NCBI GenBank assembly: GCA_017983635.1
Contig: JAGOBA010000015.1
Location: 1 to 64,000 of the forward strand
Length of the DNA stretch: 64,000 bases
Reading direction: 5' to 3'
Origin: Alphaproteobacteria bacterium
Lineage (GTDB): Bacteria; Pseudomonadota; Alphaproteobacteria; Micropepsales; Micropepsaceae
The position numbers and the translations under genes are program-made. Under the pieces are notes generated by a model. That model was not told where the DNA came from, made no database searches, and was given only the letters and a program-made list of their open reading frames with translations. Position 1 is the stretch's first letter, and every line of letters starts with the position of its first letter. Below, piece by piece: positions 38,599 to 47,275 of this stretch.

Positions 38599-38901
38599 AT
38601 GAAACGGCAATCCAACATCGCAGTCGTTACTTCAAATTCCGGCGCTCCACGCCCGCAGCAGCCCGCGAAGGCCAAGCCGCAGACGAAGGCAAGGCCGTTA
38701 GCTCCCGCGAGCAAGCTCGAGATGCTGGTCGAGTTGATGCGCGCTAAGTCGGGCGCGACGATCGACCAACTCACCAAGGCCACAGGCTGGCAAAAGCACA
38801 GCGTGCGGGGTGCGATCTCGGGCGCCTTGAAGAAAAACGGCGGCTTCAAGATCACGAGCGAACGCATTGATGGTGTGCGGGTCTACCGGATCGCCAAGTA
38901 G
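38599..38901 (+). CDS. DUF3489-domain protein
   Basis: The 100-residue protein has a Pro/Lys/Ala-rich N-terminus, then the winged-helix-like DUF3489 domain: SKLEMLVELMRAKSGATIDQ, LTKATGWQKHSVRGAISGAL, KKNGGFKITS. It is probably a small DNA-binding regulator. The family regularly occurs in alphaproteobacteria beside DUF2924 and a serine recombinase, as here. AAGGAGG stands upstream of the ATG with 9-base spacing. Confidence 0.85.
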   Translation: MKRQSNIAVVTSNSGAPRPQQPAKAKPQTKARPLAPASKLEMLVELMRAKSGATIDQLTKATGWQKHSVRGAISGALKKNGGFKITSERIDGVRVYRIAK

Positions 38902-38911
38902 CCGCCGCCCG

Positions 38912-39424
38912 ATGCAAACGCGAAAATCCAACCGTGCGCCCGGTCATGCCGGGCGCAAGCCTGTTGCACGCGAGGACGAGATCGAACTCGAGATCGAACG
39001 GATCACGAAGCTGCCGGTCGCGGCCGTTCGCGATCTGTGGCGGCGGCGGTTGCGAGGCGATCCGCCTCAGATTCGATCGGCGGATGTGCTTCGCCGTATT
39101 TTGATCTGGCGGCTCCAGGTTCAAGCGTTCGGCGGTCTCGATGCCGAGACGGCAGCCGCGATCAGGCGGCTCAGCCGCCTGCAGGCTGAAGGAAAGGCGG
39201 TGGACTTCGCTCCTAAGCCGCAACTGCGGCCAGGCGCCGTGCTGGTGCGCGAGTGGCGCGGTCTTGAACATCGCGTGCTGGTGCTTGACCAGGGATTCGA
39301 ACATTGCGGGAAGCGGTACCAGAGCCTCTCCGAGGTCGCCCGCACCATCGCCGGCACGCGGTGGTCGGGGCCGCGGTTCTTCGGGCTTGAGGGTTCTACT
39401 GCGAAACCGGGTACCAAAGCATGA
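38912..39424 (+). CDS. DUF2924-domain protein
   Basis: The 170-residue protein matches DUF2924: ELEIERITKLPVAAVRDLWR, then RRILIWRLQVQAFGGLD, then RPGAVLVREWRGLEHRVLVL with FEHCGKRYQSLSEVARTIAG and TRWSGPRFFGL. The C-terminal half resembles small phage DNA-binding domains that recognise target DNA, and the gene is nearly always coupled to a serine recombinase. Here the stop and start overlap as ATGA. It may act as a recombination directionality or DNA-targeting partner (inference). The ATG at 38912 is preferred over an upstream frame that overlaps the DUF3489 gene. Confidence 0.85.
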   Translation: MQTRKSNRAPGHAGRKPVAREDEIELEIERITKLPVAAVRDLWRRRLRGDPPQIRSADVLRRILIWRLQVQAFGGLDAETAAAIRRLSRLQAEGKAVDFAPKPQLRPGAVLVREWRGLEHRVLVLDQGFEHCGKRYQSLSEVARTIAGTRWSGPRFFGLEGSTAKPGTKA

Positions 39425-41049
39425 CAACCAAGCGCCCCTTGCGCTGTGCCATCTACACGCGCAAATCGACAGAGGAGGGGCTGGACCAGTCGTTCAACTC
39501 CCTGGACGCGCAGCGCGAGGCTTGCGCTGCCTACATCAAGAGTCAGACCAATGAGGGCTGGTCGCTCGTTCCGGCCAAGTACGACGATGGCGGGTTCTCC
39601 GGCGGCAATCTGGAGCGCCCGGCTCTGCAACGGCTCCTAACTGACATTGATCGCAGCAAGGTCGATTGCGTGGTTGTGTACAAGATCGACCGGCTCACCC
39701 GCTCGCTCGCCGACTTTGCCAAGATCGTCGAGCGCTTCGACCAACGGAACGTCACCTTTGTGTCTGTCACGCAGTCGTTCAACACGACGACGTCGATGGG
39801 GCGGCTGACGCTGAACGTGCTGTTGTCGTTCGCTCAGTTCGAGCGGGAGGTCACGGCTGAACGCATCCGCGACAAGTTCGCGGCCTCGCGCGCGAAGGGC
39901 ATCTTCATGGGCGGGAATCCACCGCTTGGTTATGACGCACGGGATCGCAAGCTGATTGTCAATCCGGTCGAGGCAAAGGTCGTTCGAATGATCTTCCAGC
40001 GTTACCTCGACCTTGGTTCGGCTGGGAAATTGCTTGAGGAGCTTGAAGCCAAAGGAACCCGCACCAAGGCCTACGTCTCGACGCGCGGTCGCGCCATCGG
40101 TGGCGGCCGTTGGTACATTGGTCCCCTGCGTCACGTCCTCCGGAATCCGGTCTATGCCGGTCTAGCACAGCACAAGGGCAAGCTGTACCCCGGTCAGCAC
40201 GAAGCGATCATCGACAAGGTCACGTTCGATACGGTTCAGGCGCGGCTCACCGCCAGTGCGCAGGGGTGGGAGCGAAAGCGGACGGTCGAAGCGTCAGCGT
40301 TGCTCACGGGTCTGATCGTGGACTCCAATGGCAACCGGATGAGTCCGCAGTGGTCACTGGGCGCGGGTGGCAATCGGCACTGCTACTACGTAAGCCAGGC
40401 CGTGTTGCAGCGACGGCGCGATGCTGCCGGGAGCCTTCCGCGGGTGGCTGCGCCGTTGATTGATCAGCTCGTCCTCCAATGCGTCGGTGCGCTCGTGCCA
40501 AGCCCGCGAGGGAATTCGTCAACGGAGAGCGAGAGACGATCTCAAGTTCGTGCGGTCGTTCAATTGGTCGTGGTCAAACATGAAGAGGTCTCCATTCAGA
40601 CCACTCATGTGCAGCCTACCGCCGCGTCCAAGGCGGCACTTCCGACCGGCACCGTTGTCACCGGTGCAGCACAAGGCGTTCGACTCACGATTCCTGGGAC
40701 CTTGAGGCGTTGGGGTGGCCACAAGCGGGTTGAGGGTTGGAACAAAGACGACTGGACGTCGGCGACACCTCGCTTCGATAAGATGCTGCTGACGGCGCTT
40801 GGGCGCGCGCATCGTTGGCGGGAACTGGTTGAGAGCGGATCGGTTGTCAGCATCGACGAACTCGCTGACCGTGAGCGCATTGGCCGTCGCCGCCTGCGAG
40901 AGCTCATCCGCTTGGCGTACTTGGGGCCGGATGTTCAGAAGGCCATCGTCGAAGGGCGTCAGCCGCAAGGTTTGAGCTTGGAACGGCTGTCGAAATTAGG
41001 GCCGCCTGCGTCGTGGGCGAAGCAGCGTCGCGCGCTTGGACTCGAATAG
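39421..41049 (+). CDS. Large serine recombinase (resolvase/invertase superfamily)
   Basis: The 542-residue protein has the resolvase catalytic domain (AIYTRKSTEEGLDQSFNSLD with nucleophile Ser16; YKIDRLTRSLADFAKI; FAQFEREVTAERIRDK). A recombinase domain follows (MGGNPPLGYDARDRKLIVNP onward, HVLRNPVYAGLAQHKGKLYP), then a zinc-ribbon-like or degenerate C-terminal part. In many alphaproteobacteria this gene with DUF2924 and DUF3489 forms a mobile cassette. It is the best candidate enzyme for moving the island, although its site preference cannot be read from sequence and tRNA ends are more usual for tyrosine integrases. Confidence 0.92.
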   Translation: MTTKRPLRCAIYTRKSTEEGLDQSFNSLDAQREACAAYIKSQTNEGWSLVPAKYDDGGFSGGNLERPALQRLLTDIDRSKVDCVVVYKIDRLTRSLADFAKIVERFDQRNVTFVSVTQSFNTTTSMGRLTLNVLLSFAQFEREVTAERIRDKFAASRAKGIFMGGNPPLGYDARDRKLIVNPVEAKVVRMIFQRYLDLGSAGKLLEELEAKGTRTKAYVSTRGRAIGGGRWYIGPLRHVLRNPVYAGLAQHKGKLYPGQHEAIIDKVTFDTVQARLTASAQGWERKRTVEASALLTGLIVDSNGNRMSPQWSLGAGGNRHCYYVSQAVLQRRRDAAGSLPRVAAPLIDQLVLQCVGALVPSPRGNSSTESERRSQVRAVVQLVVVKHEEVSIQTTHVQPTAASKAALPTGTVVTGAAQGVRLTIPGTLRRWGGHKRVEGWNKDDWTSATPRFDKMLLTALGRAHRWRELVESGSVVSIDELADRERIGRRRLRELIRLAYLGPDVQKAIVEGRQPQGLSLERLSKLGPPASWAKQRRALGLE

Positions 41050-41248
41050 ACATCGGACGGATCTTGAAATTGGGGCCGCGGTCGCAAAGTGCCGGACAGT
41101 TGACAGAGCGCTTCTTGCGTAAGGCGCGAAACACACAAGCTCACATCCCAGGTGGCTCACCTGTTCGAAAGATCCGTCATAAGATTGAATGGTGATTCGC
41201 GCTGACCAGACGCCTGTTTCCAGCCTTGCTCAACAAATGGGCCCTTAG

Positions 41249-41935
41249 ATGTTTGAAAAGCTACGGACATACCAGCTTGCGAGCGACTTAAAAGGCCTGC
41301 GGAGGCACAAGAGTACTGCGCTGAGGGAACGAAGAAAGCTCTTCACGATTGCGGTCGTTGACGACAACCCGTTCGAACCGAGAAGCAATCTCGAGAACGT
41401 AGGTTACAGAATCGTGACGGTAGGCGATCCTAGCGATGTCGAAGTGCTCGCTCCACATCAGATCATTCTCTGTGATCTCCAGGGCGTTGGTTTGGCATTT
41501 GATAAGCGAAAGCAAGGCGCCTTCCTGATTCAGGAAATCAAAAAGCACTTCCCTGACAAGTTTGTCGTTGCGTACTCCGGCGGAACCAAAAATCTCAACA
41601 TTACGCGCGACGCGTCGAAAATCAGCGACGAGTTTCTGAAGAAGGACACTGATATCGAGACGTGGGTGCAAACATTGGATGATTTCATCGCCCGCCTTAT
41701 GGACCCCTACGCTGTTTGGCAGCGGCAACGAGAGGCGCTGGTTGCCCGCGAGGTTGACACGCTCACCATACTAAGGCTGGAAGATGCATTCGTGAGGTCG
41801 GTGAAGAGCGGGGACTCGTCGACTGCATCAGCGTTCCAGCGTTTGATTGGGTCCGAGCAACTGGGGGCAGACGTTCGCGCGGTCCTTCGCTCGGTTGTCG
41901 CGTCAGGTTTGTTCAAGATAATCGTGGGTTCCTAA
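41249..41935 (+). CDS. Receiver-domain protein with unassigned helical C-terminus
   Basis: The 228-residue product has a response-regulator-like domain at residues ~30-130: acidic pair in FTIAVVDDNPFEPR, candidate phosphoacceptor Asp in QIILCDLQGVG, and the hydroxyl strand FVVAYSGG followed by DEFLKKD with the Lys. The ~100-residue C-terminus is helical, with no DNA-binding domain that I recognise. It is followed after one base by the soluble histidine kinase gene. Together they look like a two-gene signalling module carried by the island; output unknown. Confidence 0.65.
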   Translation: MFEKLRTYQLASDLKGLRRHKSTALRERRKLFTIAVVDDNPFEPRSNLENVGYRIVTVGDPSDVEVLAPHQIILCDLQGVGLAFDKRKQGAFLIQEIKKHFPDKFVVAYSGGTKNLNITRDASKISDEFLKKDTDIETWVQTLDDFIARLMDPYAVWQRQREALVAREVDTLTILRLEDAFVRSVKSGDSSTASAFQRLIGSEQLGADVRAVLRSVVASGLFKIIVGS

Positions 41936-41936
41936 T

Positions 41937-42959
41937 ATGCATGCGCTTCCCGTGGTGATTGGTAGCGGTGGTGAGCACAAGCTCTTCGATGGCACGCTGG
42001 TTTCGTTGCCCATCGAGCTCAGAAGCCCGTATCAAATGACCGTCTACACCAAAATGGCGCCGAAAGGATGGAGCCAGTGCCCGCAAGGATATTGGGTGTT
42101 TGTAGCGATTGATTCCGACGGAAACAGGTACGTTGTGCCCGGCCTAACGATAGCGGGAGAGAGACGATCCAAGAAAAAATTCTTCGAGCGAACTCACGAG
42201 TTTTCGAAGGACCGGGTCGAAGCTTTTTGCAAATCGTTGATATCTGAGCGTGATCGGATCAACGCTGCGAAGGATGAGGAGCTTGGCGACCTGATTCATG
42301 ATCTGAGGGCGCTGTCGTCTGCGATCTACAATTCCGCCGAGGCTGCGAAGACCGCATGCGCGGACCGGAATTTGAGCGTTGCGGAGGATCGGATCGAGAC
42401 CGTAATAGCAACCCATTTCATGTTGTCGATACGAATTGACTTGATTGATTACCTCTCCAATCGCGTTGCTTTGGAAAATCACACCACGATCCCGGTCTTC
42501 AAGAAGGTCGATAAGGTCGTTCGATGTTTTCGGCCCAAAGCCAGCGCTCGGTCGATAAACTTGGTGCTTCGTGGAAATTCCTTTGGGTCGGTCAGGGGGC
42601 CGCAGATTTTTGAGTTGGTTCCGTACGCGATAGTCGACAACGCTATCAAGTATGCCCCGAGCAATTCCGACGTCGTCGTTGGTGTTGCGGAAAATTCGGA
42701 GTCATTCGAGATATCTGTGCGATCAATCGGACCGCGCATTGACCCGGACGAGGTTAGAAAGATATTTGACAAAGGATATCGTGGGCGCCATGTGCAAAAT
42801 AGTGGTCGCCAGGGCACTGGCATTGGGTTGAGCACGGCCGGCTCGTTGCTTGAAGAGCATTTCGGTGGGACCATTTCCGTTACTCAGGACGAAGTAGAGC
42901 ACCCGCTTCACGATTCGATGCATTGGACGAGCTTTGAAATCACCTTGCCTCGAGATTGA
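41937..42959 (+). CDS. Soluble histidine-kinase-like protein
   Basis: The 340-residue protein lacks signal peptide and membrane helices. Its N-terminal ~110 residues are an unassigned sensor-like region (GYWVFVAIDSDGNRYVVPG). A dimerisation helix with candidate phospho-His follows (DEELGDLIHDLRALSSAIYN), then an HATPase_c domain with N-box YAIVDNAIKYAPSN, G1-type RSIGPRIDP and G2 GTGIGLSTAGSLLEEHFGG. It should sense a cytoplasmic signal and phosphorylate the adjacent receiver protein. The pair lies between the recombinase and the tRNA-Gln end of the island. Confidence 0.75.
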   Translation: MHALPVVIGSGGEHKLFDGTLVSLPIELRSPYQMTVYTKMAPKGWSQCPQGYWVFVAIDSDGNRYVVPGLTIAGERRSKKKFFERTHEFSKDRVEAFCKSLISERDRINAAKDEELGDLIHDLRALSSAIYNSAEAAKTACADRNLSVAEDRIETVIATHFMLSIRIDLIDYLSNRVALENHTTIPVFKKVDKVVRCFRPKASARSINLVLRGNSFGSVRGPQIFELVPYAIVDNAIKYAPSNSDVVVGVAENSESFEISVRSIGPRIDPDEVRKIFDKGYRGRHVQNSGRQGTGIGLSTAGSLLEEHFGGTISVTQDEVEHPLHDSMHWTSFEITLPRD

Positions 42960-43117
42960 TCATCGACACTGGCTCGCCAGTTGGCGGCCTTGCGGAAACG
43001 GGACCACCATCGCGATGCCCGGAGCGGGGCCCCCGAATTAGGGCAGTTGCACGCTCTATTTTGCGACTGCCGCCCCCGTATTCCGGCTAGGAAAGCCGCG
43101 GAATGCGGGGTTTTTCA

Positions 43118-43162
43118 GCGAGGGGCACGCGCAGGAGCAGAGTGCTGTCGGATGGCTGGTTG
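43118..43162. repeat. Right copy of the tRNA-flank repeat (candidate island end)
   Basis: This segment overlaps the encoded CCA end of tRNA-Gln and extends about 39 bases beyond it. It matches 2781-2823 in the same orientation; the strongest shared block is AGTGCTGTCGGATGG followed by CTGGTTG here and TTGGTTG there. Confidence 0.55.
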
Positions 43163-43230
43163 GGGGACTAGGATTCGAACCTAGACAGGCAGAGTCAGAG
43201 TCTGCAGTCCTACCGTTAGACGATCCCCCA
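43157..43230 (-). tRNA. tRNA-Gln (anticodon CTG), CCA encoded
   Basis: On the minus strand the sequence folds as a cloverleaf. The acceptor stem is TGGGGGA/TCCCCCA, the D arm GTCT-AACGGTA-GGAC, the anticodon arm GCAGA-CTCTGAC-TCTGC with anticodon CTG (reads CAG, Gln), and the T arm CTAGG-TTCGAAT-CCTAG. A discriminator A and an encoded CCA follow. It delivers glutamine at CAG codons. Its 3' end coincides with the repeat that I take as a possible right boundary of the accessory block. Confidence 0.97.
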
Positions 43231-43275
43231 AGGGAGGGGCGTCTTATAAGTCCCAAGCGCGTTGGGCGGCAAGCG

Positions 43276-44127
43276 TTAAGGCACTGCGGTTGGCGGCAGT
43301 TTGAGTTTGGCGGCTAGCTCGCGGGCTTGGTCGCGCAAGCCCGGCAGCCATTGGGCGTCGGGCGGGCCGTCCTTGATGATGGCGACCCACAGGTCGAAGG
43401 CTTCGCGGTCCTTTCCGGCCTGGGTGAGGGCGAGACCCTGATAAAAGCGGGCGCGGGGGTCCTTCGCGTTTTGCTTCAGGGCTTGCGCGAAGATCGCTTG
43501 CGCTTCAGGGGTCACGGTGCCGCCGGCTAGTTGCACCGTCGCTTCGCCATATTGGGAACGCAGCGCCGCGTTTTCGGGATCGAGTTGCACCGCTCGCGCG
43601 AGGGCTTCGACGCCATCTTTCACGCGGCCGAGTTGTACGTAGGACCAACCAAGCATGCGCCAGCCCTTTGCGTCGTTCGGTTGCGTCTTTAGGCGCTCGG
43701 CGAGCTTGGCGACCATCTTCTCGACTTCGCCCAGCATTTCGGTTGCGCCGGCATCGCGCTCGGCGGACGCGTCATAGGGGCGATCGGGCAACTGCGGGCG
43801 GCCGAGCGGCAGATAGATGGCGAGCGACGCGGCGCCGAGCAAGGCGGCGACTGCGATTGGCACCGCGCGCGGTAGACGTGCCGGGGGCGCAATGGTTTCG
43901 TTGCCGGGCAGCGCCAAGATGCGGCGTTTGATTTCGATGCGGGCGGCTTCGGCTTCGGCGGGTGTGATTAAGCCGCGCTCAAGGTCGGCGTCGATCTCCC
44001 TTAGCTGGTCGCGGTAGACGGCGAGGCTGGTGGAGTCGCGCGGCGCGGCGGGCGGGCGCTGGAGCAGCGGTGGCAACACCACGGTGCAAGCCAGCAATAA
44101 GAGCGCGGCCATCGCAAGCCAGATCAT
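43276..44127 (-). CDS. ccmI: Cytochrome c biogenesis protein CcmI (CycH)
   Basis: The 283-residue membrane protein begins MIWLAMAALLLLACTVVLPP. It then has the CcmI cytoplasmic loop (YRDQLREIDADLERGLITPAEAEAARIEIKRRIL), a second membrane helix (PIAVAALLGAASLAIYLPLG) and a periplasmic TPR domain (WRMLGWSYVQLGRVKDGVEALARAVQLDPENAALRSQYGEA). CcmI chaperones apocytochrome c to the haem lyase CcmF-CcmH. The ATG overlaps the ccmH stop by four bases. It is the last gene of the F-G-H-I operon. Confidence 0.93.
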   Translation of the reverse strand: MIWLAMAALLLLACTVVLPPLLQRPPAAPRDSTSLAVYRDQLREIDADLERGLITPAEAEAARIEIKRRILALPGNETIAPPARLPRAVPIAVAALLGAASLAIYLPLGRPQLPDRPYDASAERDAGATEMLGEVEKMVAKLAERLKTQPNDAKGWRMLGWSYVQLGRVKDGVEALARAVQLDPENAALRSQYGEATVQLAGGTVTPEAQAIFAQALKQNAKDPRARFYQGLALTQAGKDREAFDLWVAIIKDGPPDAQWLPGLRDQARELAAKLKLPPTAVP

Positions 44128-44594
44128 GACGCGCGCTCGTCGAGTTTGCGCTGCACGGCGGCTTCTTCTGCGGCATTGAGCGGTTGCGGTGCCGTTGTGT
44201 TGCGGCGCAGGCCGCGCATGTAGTTCCACGCCAATGCGGCCGCGATGACCAGCACCGCAAGCGGTCCGAACCAGAGAGCCCAGGTGCCGCTGTCGAGCGG
44301 CGGACGGAGCAGGACGAACTTGCCGTAGCGTGCGACGATGAAATCGCGAACTTGCGTGTCGGTGTCGCCGGCTTTGATCCGTTCGCGCACGAGGATGCGG
44401 ATATCGCGTGCTAAGGGCGCGTCGGAGTCGTCGACCGATTGGTTCTGGCAGACGACGCAGCGGAGTTCTTGCGTGATGTGTCTGGCGCGGGCTTCGAGCG
44501 CCGGGTCGGCAAGGATTTCGTCGGGCTCGACGGCGAACGCGGGCGCGATGGCAACGAACAACATAAGCGCGGCGAGGAATGATTTGAAGCTCAC
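44124..44594 (-). CDS. ccmH: Cytochrome c biogenesis thioreductase CcmH (CycL)
   Basis: The 156-residue protein has an N-terminal signal (ALMLFVAIAPAFA), then the family motif LRCVVCQNQS (Cys46 and Cys49) in the three-helix domain, and a C-terminal membrane helix (WALWFGPLAVLVIAAALAWN). CcmH reduces the CXXCH disulfide of apocytochrome c and works with CcmG and CcmF in the periplasm. It overlaps both neighbours by four bases, which implies translational coupling. Confidence 0.95.
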   Translation of the reverse strand: MSFKSFLAALMLFVAIAPAFAVEPDEILADPALEARARHITQELRCVVCQNQSVDDSDAPLARDIRILVRERIKAGDTDTQVRDFIVARYGKFVLLRPPLDSGTWALWFGPLAVLVIAAALAWNYMRGLRRNTTAPQPLNAAEEAAVQRKLDERAS

Positions 44595-45133
44595 GGTTCG
44601 GCCTCAAGTTCTTTGACCAACGGCTCGATCGTGTTGGTCCAAATGTAGTCGTCGATGGCGCCGACTTGTTTGAAGCGAATGCGCCCGCGCTTGTCGACGA
44701 TGAAGGTCTCCGGCGCGCCGGTGACGCCGAAATCGATGGCGGTGCGGCCTTTCGCGTCGTCGGCGATCGCCGTGTAGGGGTTTCCAAGTTCTTCCAGCCA
44801 GGCTTTGAGCTCGTCCGGCTTGTCCTTCCAGGCGAGGCCATAGATCGCGACACGGTTTGCCTTCGCATGCTTGAGCAATATCGGGTGCTCGACACGGCAG
44901 GTGATGCACCACGAGGCGAAGATGTTGATCAGCGAGACGTGGCCCTTCAGCGTTTCGTTGGAAACGGTCTCGCCGCTGCGGCCGAAAGAAGGGAGATCGA
45001 ATGTGGGCAGGGGCTTGTCGATTAAGACGGATCTGATCGTGCGCGAGTCTTCCGTTAGGCCGATCGCGAAGTAGCCGGCGAGCAGCAGCAGCAAGCCGAG
45101 CGGGAGAAGCGAGAGCCAGCGCGACATCGTCAT
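44591..45133 (-). CDS. ccmG: Thiol:disulfide interchange protein CcmG/DsbE
   Basis: The 180-residue membrane-anchored thioredoxin-fold protein has anchor LSLLPLGLLLLLAGYFAIGL, an active site in FASWCITCRVEHP (Cys76, Cys79), and the cis-Pro region FGVTGAPETFIVDKRGRIRF characteristic of DsbE. It passes electrons to CcmH or directly to apocytochrome c. The ATG at 45133 overlaps the ccmF stop codon; longer upstream frames lie inside ccmF. Confidence 0.95.
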   Translation of the reverse strand: MTMSRWLSLLPLGLLLLLAGYFAIGLTEDSRTIRSVLIDKPLPTFDLPSFGRSGETVSNETLKGHVSLINIFASWCITCRVEHPILLKHAKANRVAIYGLAWKDKPDELKAWLEELGNPYTAIADDAKGRTAIDFGVTGAPETFIVDKRGRIRFKQVGAIDDYIWTNTIEPLVKELEAEP

Positions 45134-47097
45134 TCCGCCGCCTGTGCCGCAACGGCGCGGCGCGGGGCGCCTACGCGCAGGCGCCGGTCGCTCAGTGAGA
45201 GCAAACCGCCAAAGACCATGATCACTGCGCCGCCCCAGATCCAGACGACCCACGGGTGATGGTAGAGCCTCACCGTCCAGGAGCCGTCGCCGTGCGGTTG
45301 GCCGATGGTGACATAGAGAACGTCGAGCGGGCGAACGCGCATGCCGGCCTCTGTCGTTTCGGAACCGGGGTTCGGATAGGTGCGGCGCTCGGCGAGCAGT
45401 TCGTCCACTTGCGCGCCGCCCATGACGACGGCGAAGCGGCCAGCCTTGGAGGTGTAGTTCGGGCCTTGCTCGTCGGTCACGGATACGAGGCGCACCTCAT
45501 ACGCGCCGACTCTGGCCGACTGGCCGGGTTTGAGAAGCGCCACCGTTTCTTCGGTCCACGCACTGATGCCAACGACGCCCAGCGCGAGCACCGCGACGCC
45601 GGCGTGGGACACGGCCATGCCCCAGGTGGCTCGCGGCAAACCTGCGGCGCGCGACCAGATCGCTTGAAGGTCGCCGGTCCCGAGCGCCAAGCGCTGAGCG
45701 ATTGCGCCAAGAGCGCCCGCGAGCAGCCAGACAGCTGACGCGATCGCAAGGACGGCCAGCGAGCCGGTGCCGATCATTGCGGCGGCGACGCCTGCTGCGA
45801 CGGCGACGACGGCGGCGATCTTGAGCCTGAAGAACGCTTGCGCAAGGTCACCGCGTTTCCAACTTAGCAGCGGGCCGATTGCCATGACGAACATCATCGC
45901 GATCGAGAACGGCACGAAGAAGAAATTGTAGAATGGTGCGCCGACGGAGAGTTGGTCGCCGCTCGAGACTTGCGCGAACAGCGGATAGAACGTGCCGATG
46001 AAAATGAACGCCGTTACGGAGACGAGCAGTACGTTGTTCAGGATCAGGCCACCTTCACGGCTGACCGGCGCGAACAGGTTGCCGAGCTTCATCGTCGGCG
46101 CGCGGATGGCGTAGAGCGTCAGTGCGCCGCCAGTGGTCGCGACGAGGAGGCCTAAGATGAATATGCCACGCGTGGGATCGGTCGCGAAGGAATGTACGCT
46201 TGAGATCACGCCGGAGCGGACGAGAAAAGTGCCGATCAGGCTCAACGTGAAGGTCAGGATCGCAAGCAAGATCGTCCAGTGTTTCAGCGCGTCGCGTTTT
46301 TCGACGACGATGGCGGAGTGGACGAGTGCGGTGCCGGCGAGCCAGGGCATCAGCGATGCGTTCTCGACGGGATCCCAAAACCACCAGCCGCCCCAGCCGA
46401 GTTCGTAGTAGGCCCAAAGCGAACCCAGCATGATGCCCATCGTGAGAAAGCACCAGGCGGCGAGCGTCCAAGGCCTGACCCAGCGCGCCCATGCCGGATC
46501 GACTCGGCCTTCGATGAGCGCTGCAACGGCGAACGAGAAGGCCATCGAGAAGCCGACGTAACCTAGATAGAGGAATGGCGGATGCGTCGCGAGGCCCGGG
46601 TCCTGCAGCAGCGGGTTCAGGCCGTTGCCGTTCAGCGGTGCCGGGTCGAGGCGCAGGAATGGGTTCGACGTAAAGATGATGAAGGCCAGAAACCCGACAC
46701 CGATCATGCCCTGAACCGCGAGCACGCGCGCGGCGAGCGTCGCGGGCAGATTGCGTCCGAACAAGGCGACCGCGCCGCCGAACAGTGCCAGGATCAGCAC
46801 CCAGAGCAGCATCGAGCCTTCGTGGTTCCCCCAGACACCGGCAATTTTGTAGACGAGCGGCTTGTCCGAATGAGAATGCTGCGCCACCAGCGACACGGAG
46901 AAGTCGGAGAGGACGAACACCAGCGTCAGGCATGCAAATGCGATGGCGATAAACAAAAGTTGACCGATTGCCGCCGAGCGGGCGAACGCCATCAGGTTCG
47001 GGTCGCGCTTGGCGGCCCCGTAAAGGGGCACGCCGCTCTGCGCGACTGCCAGGGTTAGCGCCAGCGCAAGGGCGAAATGTCCGATTTCCGCGATCAT
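45130..47097 (-). CDS. ccmF: Haem lyase component CcmF (CycK)
   Basis: The 655-residue polytopic membrane protein starts MIAEIGHFALALALTLAVAQ. It contains the haem-handling tryptophan-rich WWD motif (WGGWWFWDPVENASLMPWLA), conserved His regions (HSHSDKPLVYKIAGVWGNHEGS) and about 14 hydrophobic segments, with a periplasmic C-terminal domain before the last helix. CcmF ligates haem delivered by CcmE to apocytochrome c. It heads the ccmF-G-H-I operon; ccmE is 6.4 kb away on the other strand. Confidence 0.96.
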   Translation of the reverse strand: MIAEIGHFALALALTLAVAQSGVPLYGAAKRDPNLMAFARSAAIGQLLFIAIAFACLTLVFVLSDFSVSLVAQHSHSDKPLVYKIAGVWGNHEGSMLLWVLILALFGGAVALFGRNLPATLAARVLAVQGMIGVGFLAFIIFTSNPFLRLDPAPLNGNGLNPLLQDPGLATHPPFLYLGYVGFSMAFSFAVAALIEGRVDPAWARWVRPWTLAAWCFLTMGIMLGSLWAYYELGWGGWWFWDPVENASLMPWLAGTALVHSAIVVEKRDALKHWTILLAILTFTLSLIGTFLVRSGVISSVHSFATDPTRGIFILGLLVATTGGALTLYAIRAPTMKLGNLFAPVSREGGLILNNVLLVSVTAFIFIGTFYPLFAQVSSGDQLSVGAPFYNFFFVPFSIAMMFVMAIGPLLSWKRGDLAQAFFRLKIAAVVAVAAGVAAAMIGTGSLAVLAIASAVWLLAGALGAIAQRLALGTGDLQAIWSRAAGLPRATWGMAVSHAGVAVLALGVVGISAWTEETVALLKPGQSARVGAYEVRLVSVTDEQGPNYTSKAGRFAVVMGGAQVDELLAERRTYPNPGSETTEAGMRVRPLDVLYVTIGQPHGDGSWTVRLYHHPWVVWIWGGAVIMVFGGLLSLSDRRLRVGAPRRAVAAQAAE

Positions 47098-47275
47098 CTG
47101 GCGCTCGGATACGCGAGCGGGCGGGCAAATTCAATGAGGCGCAACCGTCCCCTCCCGGGCGAAGACCACTCGCGCAGCAGGGTTGCCGCTCTTGCTTTGC
47201 CAAGCGGTCAAAAATTTGCTCCATTCGTCTGACAAAAAGTCAGATGCGCGTTGGCGCACGGCGGAGGAGACGAGC

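Noticed and set aside
34005-41049. A complete prophage
   Set aside because: No portal, capsid, tail or lysis genes are found in the window; only packaging, methylation and recombination functions are present.
43095-43115. Intrinsic terminator GCCGC-GGAAT-GCGGGGTTTTT downstream of the soluble kinase
   Set aside because: Only a 4-bp stem can form before the T-run, too weak to call with confidence.
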